64,000 nt of DNA from assembly GCA_964604135.1 (NCBI GenBank), contig CAZRXU010000001.1, positions 19,319 through 83,318 on the forward strand. The letters run 5' to 3'. This DNA is from Sabulitectum sp964604135 (GTDB lineage Bacteria > Fermentibacterota > Fermentibacteria > Fermentibacterales > JCC-6). The notes below the pieces were generated by a model, which was not told where the DNA came from, made no database searches, and worked only from the letters and a program-made list of their open reading frames with translations. A program made the position numbers and the translations under genes. Below, piece after piece: positions 59,741 through 64,000 of the stretch (within the stretch, counting starts at the first letter, position 1; each line of letters starts with the position of its first letter).

Positions 59741-60988
59741 GTGCAAAGGAAAAAAATGAAACACTTCGACGGAAACACAACTCTGTGGGATATAACCAGC
59801 AGCTATCCTGAAACAATTCCTGTTTTTGTCTCCAACGGTTTTCCCCTGATGCAGCATGAAAAACAGAGGGAAAAGTTCGCTAAATCAATAACGCTTGAAA
59901 CAGCGCTTATGCTAAAGCAGCTTGACTATGAAACATTCTCTAAACTGCTTCGGGAAGCCATAGAGCAGGACGACAGCTCTGTTGATGTAACCCTTGCAAA
60001 CACGGAAAGAGCTGTGAGCGGTGAGGGCCTCAGCGTGGTGGGGCTGCTGCCGTGCCCTGTAAGAATTCCCCTTCTTGAAAGATTCAACGATTTTGTAAAG
60101 AAGTATTCTTCCAGTCACGGTGTTGCTGTTAATCACCAGCTGAAAGCCGCCTCCATGGGGCTGGAGTGGGTCGAAAACAACATCAAAGGTGTAACAGATG
60201 CCTCAGATCTGCCCGATCTTTTCATCTCGGCGGGGTTTGACATGTTCTTTGACGAGAAAATGATCGGTAAGTTCAAGAGGCAGGGTGTGTTTAAGGATAC
60301 AACAACGCTTAAGAAGTTCAGCACGCTGTTTGACGGGCTTGATCTTAAAGACCCTGCAGGCCACTACGCAATGATAGGTGTGGTGCCGGCTGTGTTTCTT
60401 GTGAACACAGATGAACTGGACGGAAGAGAGATCCCCCGTACCTGGGAAGACATCATGAAACCGGAGTTTGAGAACAGGGTGTCGCTTCCTGTAGGTGATT
60501 TTGACCTGTTCAACGGTATACTGCTCAACATCCACAAACACTACGGGGAGCAGGGCGTTACAAAACTGGGCCGCAGTCTGCTGCAGTCTATGCATCCTTC
60601 CCAGATGGTGAAGAGTGACAGGTTGAAAACACAGAGACCTATTGTTACGATCATGCCATATTTCTTCACGAAGGTTGTGAAGGAAGGAGGCCCCATGGTT
60701 GCTGTGTGGCCTGAAGACGGAGCCATAATAAGCCCTATCTTCATGCTGGCAAAAAAGCAGAAGATAGAAACACTTCAGCCGGTGGTTGACTTCTTCGCGT
60801 CGGTTGAGGTTGGAAAGATTCTGTCACACAGCGGGTTGTTTCCAAGTGTGCATCCGGATCTTGATAACCATATATCACCGGATAACAAATTCATGTGGCT
60901 GGGTTGGGACTACATCTACAGCAACGACATAAGCGCTCTTATTGTGAAGTGCGAGGCACTGTTCAACGAAGCGACGGGAAAATCATGA
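59741..60988 (+). CDS. DUF1858 domain fused to a substrate-binding-protein-like domain, no signal peptide
   Basis: 415 aa. Residues about 8-75 (TLWDITSSYPETIPVFVSNG) are a DUF1858 domain, a small helical module of anaerobes. Residues 100-415 have the two-lobed fold pattern of ABC substrate-binding proteins (PDLFISAGFDMFFDEKM, VPAVFLVNTDEL, PRTWEDIMKPEF). There is no signal peptide or lipobox, so it should be cytoplasmic. It is followed by a GTPase (ATGA overlap) and an ABC-type ATPase, but no permease. A role in holding a metal or cofactor inside the cell is inference. Confidence 0.7.
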   Translation: MQRKKMKHFDGNTTLWDITSSYPETIPVFVSNGFPLMQHEKQREKFAKSITLETALMLKQLDYETFSKLLREAIEQDDSSVDVTLANTERAVSGEGLSVVGLLPCPVRIPLLERFNDFVKKYSSSHGVAVNHQLKAASMGLEWVENNIKGVTDASDLPDLFISAGFDMFFDEKMIGKFKRQGVFKDTTTLKKFSTLFDGLDLKDPAGHYAMIGVVPAVFLVNTDELDGREIPRTWEDIMKPEFENRVSLPVGDFDLFNGILLNIHKHYGEQGVTKLGRSLLQSMHPSQMVKSDRLKTQRPIVTIMPYFFTKVVKEGGPMVAVWPEDGAIISPIFMLAKKQKIETLQPVVDFFASVEVGKILSHSGLFPSVHPDLDNHISPDNKFMWLGWDYIYSNDISALIVKCEALFNEATGKS

Positions 60989-61677
60989 ACCTTGTAACAG
61001 TTTCCGGGCCGCCTTCATCAGGCAAAACTTCAGTGATTCTGAAAACCATCGATTCACTGAAGAAGAGAGGCCTGAAGGTGGCGGTGGCAAAGTTTGACTG
61101 CCTGTACACAGACGATGATGTACTGTACGAAAAGGCAGGTATTCCCGTTAAGAAAGGTCTTTCAGGTGCCTTGTGCCCGGACCACTACTTTGTAAGCAAC
61201 GTTGAAGAGATCACAAACTGGGCACTTAAGAACCGTTTTGATATTCTTATAAGCGAGTCCGCAGGGCTTTGCAACAGGTGCTCGCCCTACATAAAGGGTA
61301 TCAAGGCTGTGTGCGTTATAGACAACCTCAGCGGTATAAACACCCCAAAGAAAATTGGGCCAATGCTGAAGACAGCAGACATCGTTGTTATTACAAAGGG
61401 AGACATTGTTTCCCAGGCCGAACGGGAGGTGTTCGCTTCAAGGGTGAACACAGTTAATCCGTCTGCTATGATAATGCACATCAACGGCCTAACCGGGCAG
61501 GGAAGCTTTGAATTGAGTACACTTCTTTACAGTGAAGAAAACCATATAGATTCTCTCAAGGGGATGGAGCTGCGTTTTCCCATGCCGGCTGCACTGTGCT
61601 CTTACTGTCTTGGGGAAACAAGAATCGGCGAGAGCTACCAGATGGGGAATGTGCGCAAGATGAAAGTGGAAGACTGA
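60985..61677 (+). CDS. HypB/UreG/CobW-like metal-chaperone GTPase
   Basis: 230 aa from the ATG overlapping the upstream stop. The P-loop GPPSSGKT is at 8-15 and TKGD, the base-recognition motif, at 137-140. Two Cys pairs are candidate metal sites: Cys96/Cys99 in ESAGLCNRCSPY and Cys205/Cys208 in ALCSYCLGE. G3E GTPases deliver Ni, Co or other metals or insert cofactors. The target here is unknown; the neighbours are an ABC-type ATPase and a ferredoxin. Confidence 0.8.
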   Translation: MNLVTVSGPPSSGKTSVILKTIDSLKKRGLKVAVAKFDCLYTDDDVLYEKAGIPVKKGLSGALCPDHYFVSNVEEITNWALKNRFDILISESAGLCNRCSPYIKGIKAVCVIDNLSGINTPKKIGPMLKTADIVVITKGDIVSQAEREVFASRVNTVNPSAMIMHINGLTGQGSFELSTLLYSEENHIDSLKGMELRFPMPAALCSYCLGETRIGESYQMGNVRKMKVED

Positions 61678-61678
61678 G

Positions 61679-62710
61679 ATGATGGACACAGGAAACAGAA
61701 CCATATCCTCTCTTGTTGCCGAGTATCCATTTCTGACATCTTTTTTCAAAGACAACGGTCTTGATGTAACAGGCAGCGAAAACCTCACCCTTGTTCAGTA
61801 CTTTGCCGCATTTGACCGTGAAGAGATGGAAGACAGGGCACTGGACGCAGAAAACATGATCGTTCAGACAGGGGAGTTCATCAGACAGATGAATGCTTTT
61901 CTGGGCAAAGAAGACGACGTGGTTAAAACTGTTACCATTCTTCCAGGCCGGGATAAGTCCGGCAATGCTGAAGAGTTTCAGGAACTGGTTATTGAACAGG
62001 GTGAAATCATCAGTATTGTTGGCCCCACAGGTTCCGGTAAAAGCAGGCTGCTTGGAGACATTGAGTGGGTTGCACAGAATGATACTCCCACAGGCAGATC
62101 CATACTGATAAACGGCAGCGTTCCTGATAAAAAATGGAGGTTTTCTTCGGCAGACAAACTGGTGGCTCAGCTCAGTCAGAATATGAATTTCGTCATGGAC
62201 CTCTCGGTGTATGAGTTTGTAGAGCTTCATGCCGAGAGCCGCATGGTAGAGAACAGAGAAGAAGTTATCAACCGGATAATTGAACAGGCCAACGGTCTTG
62301 CCGGTGAAACATTTTCACCTGAAACACCTATTACAAGCCTCAGCGGAGGGCAGAGCCGTGCACTGATGATTGCAGACACTGCCATACTCAGCAAGTCTCC
62401 CATAATTCTGATAGACGAAATTGAAAACGCGGGTATCGACAGAAAGAAAGCTCTGAACCTGCTGCTTACAGAGGACAAGATCGTTCTTATGGCAACACAC
62501 GACCCTGTGCTGGCTCTTATGGGTGACAGAAGAATTGTTATAAAGAACGGCGGTATTCACAAGGTAATTGAAACCACAGAGGAGGAGAGAACGATTCTTT
62601 CCACCCTCGAGGAAATGGACAGAACCCTGCTGGCATACAGAACAAAACTCAGACAGGGTGAGATAATTACAAAAATACACACAGACTGGAAGGAGAACAG
62701 CCATGCATGA
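61679..62710 (+). CDS. DUF1858-like domain fused to an ABC-type ATPase without permease
   Basis: 343 aa. Residues about 9-75 (SSLVAEYPFLTSFFKDNGL) resemble the DUF1858 module of the first gene. The ABC domain follows: Walker A GPTGSGKS 115-122, signature LSGGQ 221-225, Walker B IILIDE 242-247. No membrane protein is encoded in the cluster, so it is probably a soluble ATPase that drives assembly rather than transport. An ATG three bases later is an alternative start. Confidence 0.78.
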   Translation: MMDTGNRTISSLVAEYPFLTSFFKDNGLDVTGSENLTLVQYFAAFDREEMEDRALDAENMIVQTGEFIRQMNAFLGKEDDVVKTVTILPGRDKSGNAEEFQELVIEQGEIISIVGPTGSGKSRLLGDIEWVAQNDTPTGRSILINGSVPDKKWRFSSADKLVAQLSQNMNFVMDLSVYEFVELHAESRMVENREEVINRIIEQANGLAGETFSPETPITSLSGGQSRALMIADTAILSKSPIILIDEIENAGIDRKKALNLLLTEDKIVLMATHDPVLALMGDRRIVIKNGGIHKVIETTEEERTILSTLEEMDRTLLAYRTKLRQGEIITKIHTDWKENSHA

Positions 62711-62945
62711 CGGATGTGCAGGTAGTTTCGAAAGCGACAGACAGGTTGCCGACAAGGTTCGGCAGATGGGGTTCAGCAGTCAGCCCATGCCAATGCCCAT
62801 GGACATCAAGTGTGTTCAGTGCGACAAAACATTCGAGATGGTAACATTTGAAGACAAGTGCCCGGAATGTGATATGGTATACGCTGTGGTGCCGTGTCAT
62901 GCTTTTGACCCGGCCAATGTAAAACCGGCTGGAATTAACTACTGA
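62703..62945 (+). CDS. Small zinc-ribbon protein
   Basis: 80 aa. One CxxC pair each side of a beta turn (Cys37/Cys40 in IKCVQCDK, Cys53/Cys56 in DKCPECDM) gives a rubredoxin-like or zinc-ribbon knuckle. Extra cysteines at 5 and 65. The start overlaps the end of the ATPase gene by 8 bases. Its place between the ATPase and a ferredoxin suggests a structural or metal-handling part of the same complex. Confidence 0.68.
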   Translation: MHDGCAGSFESDRQVADKVRQMGFSSQPMPMPMDIKCVQCDKTFEMVTFEDKCPECDMVYAVVPCHAFDPANVKPAGINY

Positions 62946-62954
62946 GGAGTGGCT

Positions 62955-63140
62955 ATGAAGTTCAGTGTTGATCAGGATATGTGTGTTGGGTGCGGCGCCT
63001 GCGAAGGCACCTGCCCTGATGTTTTCGGCCTTGTTGACGACAAGTCCCAGGTAAAAACCGATCCGGTACCATCCGAGTTTGAAGGTTGTGCTCTTGAAGC
63101 CGAAGAAGGCTGCCCTGTTCAGGCAATCTCACACGAGTAG
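62955..63140 (+). CDS. Single-cluster [4Fe-4S] ferredoxin
   Basis: 61 aa from the ATG five bases after GAGGAG; an in-frame GTG two codons upstream is an alternative. Ligands are Cys10, 13 and 16 in CVGCGACEGTC plus the distant Cys54 in GCPVQAI. Cys20 and Cys45 are placed for the disulfide known in similar ferredoxins. It would supply electrons to the cluster. Confidence 0.88.
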   Translation: MKFSVDQDMCVGCGACEGTCPDVFGLVDDKSQVKTDPVPSEFEGCALEAEEGCPVQAISHE

Positions 63141-63146
63141 TGCTTT

Positions 63147-63398
63147 ATGGGAACTGACAGAAACGGGAAAATGGTTCCTGCTCTTCAATTGGATGAGCTG
63201 GATGTACTGAATTCTGCCAGAAACCATCTTGAGAAAAACGGTTTCGCCTCTGAAACAGTGCTTTTCAAGGAACTGAAGTCTTCCGGCAGGAAGAACTGGA
63301 TGGATCCCGGTAACGGTGATTACATTCTGTTCGTTGAAGAGAAGGCTTTTCAGGAAGTAATGGAATCTCTGGTAGCATTTTTTGGTATTTCAGGGTAA
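63147..63398 (+). CDS. Hypothetical small protein of the DUF1858/GTPase cluster
   Basis: 83 aa, six bases after the ferredoxin stop. A mixed alpha/beta pattern (QLDELDVLNSARNHLEKNG, GDYILFVEEKAFQEVME) with no metal motif. Not recognised. Being packed in the operon suggests a common role. Confidence 0.5.
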   Translation: MGTDRNGKMVPALQLDELDVLNSARNHLEKNGFASETVLFKELKSSGRKNWMDPGNGDYILFVEEKAFQEVMESLVAFFGISG

Positions 63399-63405
63399 CA
63401 GCTGG

Positions 63406-64000
63406 ATGAGATCACTCTACATCTCCGACCTCGACGGAACGCTGCTCGGGGCAGACGGCAGCCTGTCCGATGAGAGCAAAAATATATTACTCAGACTATT
63501 GAGTAATGGCATGGAGTTCACAGTCGCCAGTGCCAGAAGTGTCTCATCAATTCAGAATGTTCTTGCAGGTATTGATCTTACGCTTCCGGTTATCGAGTTC
63601 AACGGGGCAATGGTCTCCGATTTCCACACCGGGGAACACCTTTTCATCAACAGCATAAACAGTTCCGTGGTTGAAGATGTACTCTCACTTGTTGAAGATT
63701 CCGGAAACTCCGCGTTTGTGTCAGCCTTTACAGGCAGTGAAGACCGTCTGTACTACAGTTCAGTAACCGGTGAGGGGATGCAGTGGTACCTGAACAACCC
63801 CAGGTTCAACCGCGACAGAAGACTTAGGCAGCTCAGTGATATACGAGAATCCCTTGATAACCAGGTTATCTGCGTAAATGTAACAGGCAGGATTGAAAAC
63901 GTTGAAGGCCTTGAAGCGGAACTTCGCAAACAGTTCTCTGATTCTCTTGTAATTCACTGCCTGCAGGATCACTACTCACCAGGGTTCTACTGGCTTACAG
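63406..64000 (+). CDS. Cof-type HAD phosphatase, 3' end outside the window
   Basis: The frame starts with the HAD motif I (LYISDLDGTLL) and shows the class IIB cap features (VIEFNGAMV). It is open to the last base, so the C-terminal catalytic motifs lie beyond the window. Such enzymes dephosphorylate sugar phosphates, nucleotides or PLP. The start is seven bases after the previous gene, so it may share the transcript. Confidence 0.85.
   Translation, partial: MRSLYISDLDGTLLGADGSLSDESKNILLRLLSNGMEFTVASARSVSSIQNVLAGIDLTLPVIEFNGAMVSDFHTGEHLFINSINSSVVEDVLSLVEDSGNSAFVSAFTGSEDRLYYSSVTGEGMQWYLNNPRFNRDRRLRQLSDIRESLDNQVICVNVTGRIENVEGLEAELRKQFSDSLVIHCLQDHYSPGFYWLT

Overview
The window looks like a chromosomal segment of an uncultured, probably anaerobic Gram-negative bacterium. 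An outer membrane with lipid A/Kdo is implied by lpxB, a kdtA-type gene, lpxK, an LpxL-like acyltransferase and gmhB. Two proteins end in Por/T9SS-like or FlgD-like tails, which are common in the Fibrobacteres-Chlorobi-Bacteroidetes side of the tree and related candidate phyla (Fermentibacterota/Aegiribacteria-like lineages would fit). Ferredoxins and DUF1858 domains suggest an anaerobic life. The taxonomic placement is inference. Genes are densely packed, with ATGA/GTGA stop-start overlaps throughout.

Layout. 1-5.1 kb: two GT4 glycosyltransferases (the first cut by the window edge), a Gx-type membrane protein, DUF4321, TatA, a first MglA-like GTPase and a zinc-finger/TM protein. 5.1-19.4 kb: topA-xerC-DUF2723-hslV-hslU, a second MglA-like GTPase, an STT3-like membrane protein, dapF, tRNA-Gly(CCC), a phosphatidyltransferase, a TPR-like protein and a GT9-like protein. 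19.4-32.4 kb is an envelope-polysaccharide region: a TagD-like cytidylyltransferase, a second (inositol-phosphate type) cytidylyltransferase, four CDP-glycerol glycerophosphotransferase family proteins, a GT9 enzyme and an LpxL-like acyltransferase. An accessory leftward island (21.7-25.5 kb) interrupts it.

The island is the most unusual part. It contains a radical SAM/SPASM protein with a fused PqqD-like domain, an astacin-type metalloprotease whose C-terminal tail carries an octapeptide Cys-Pro array and seven copies of a Tyr/Pro/Gly decapeptide, a YscW/YbaY-like protein, and two very small Cys-containing reading frames placed like translated leader or precursor peptides. I interpret it as a candidate RiPP-type peptide or protein modification system; this is a hypothesis.

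32.5-44.2 kb: polA, a sulfatase-family lipoprotein, an exported ferredoxin with a sorting-like tail, a SpoU methyltransferase, sfsA, a DUF6982-like protein, a lipoprotein, a short ComEC, an M42 peptidase, gmhB and a nucleotide-sugar epimerase. 44.3-54.5 kb is one long cell-wall/LPS operon: ddl, threonine aldolase, Gfo/Idh, lpxB, a DUF374-KdtA fusion, lpxK, nadB, an NlpC/P60 lipoprotein and a GT4 enzyme. 54.9-59.7 kb holds a PQQ-propeller secreted protein, a membrane protein/XRE pair, mazEF, an AT-rich putative metallopeptidase and a methyltransferase.

59.7-63.4 kb is a second notable cluster: a DUF1858 + substrate-binding-like protein without a signal peptide, a HypB/UreG/CobW-like GTPase with Cys pairs, a DUF1858-like + ABC ATPase without a permease, a zinc ribbon, a ferredoxin and an unknown small protein. 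It looks like an intracellular metal/cofactor-handling machine rather than a transporter. The window ends inside a Cof-type HAD phosphatase gene.
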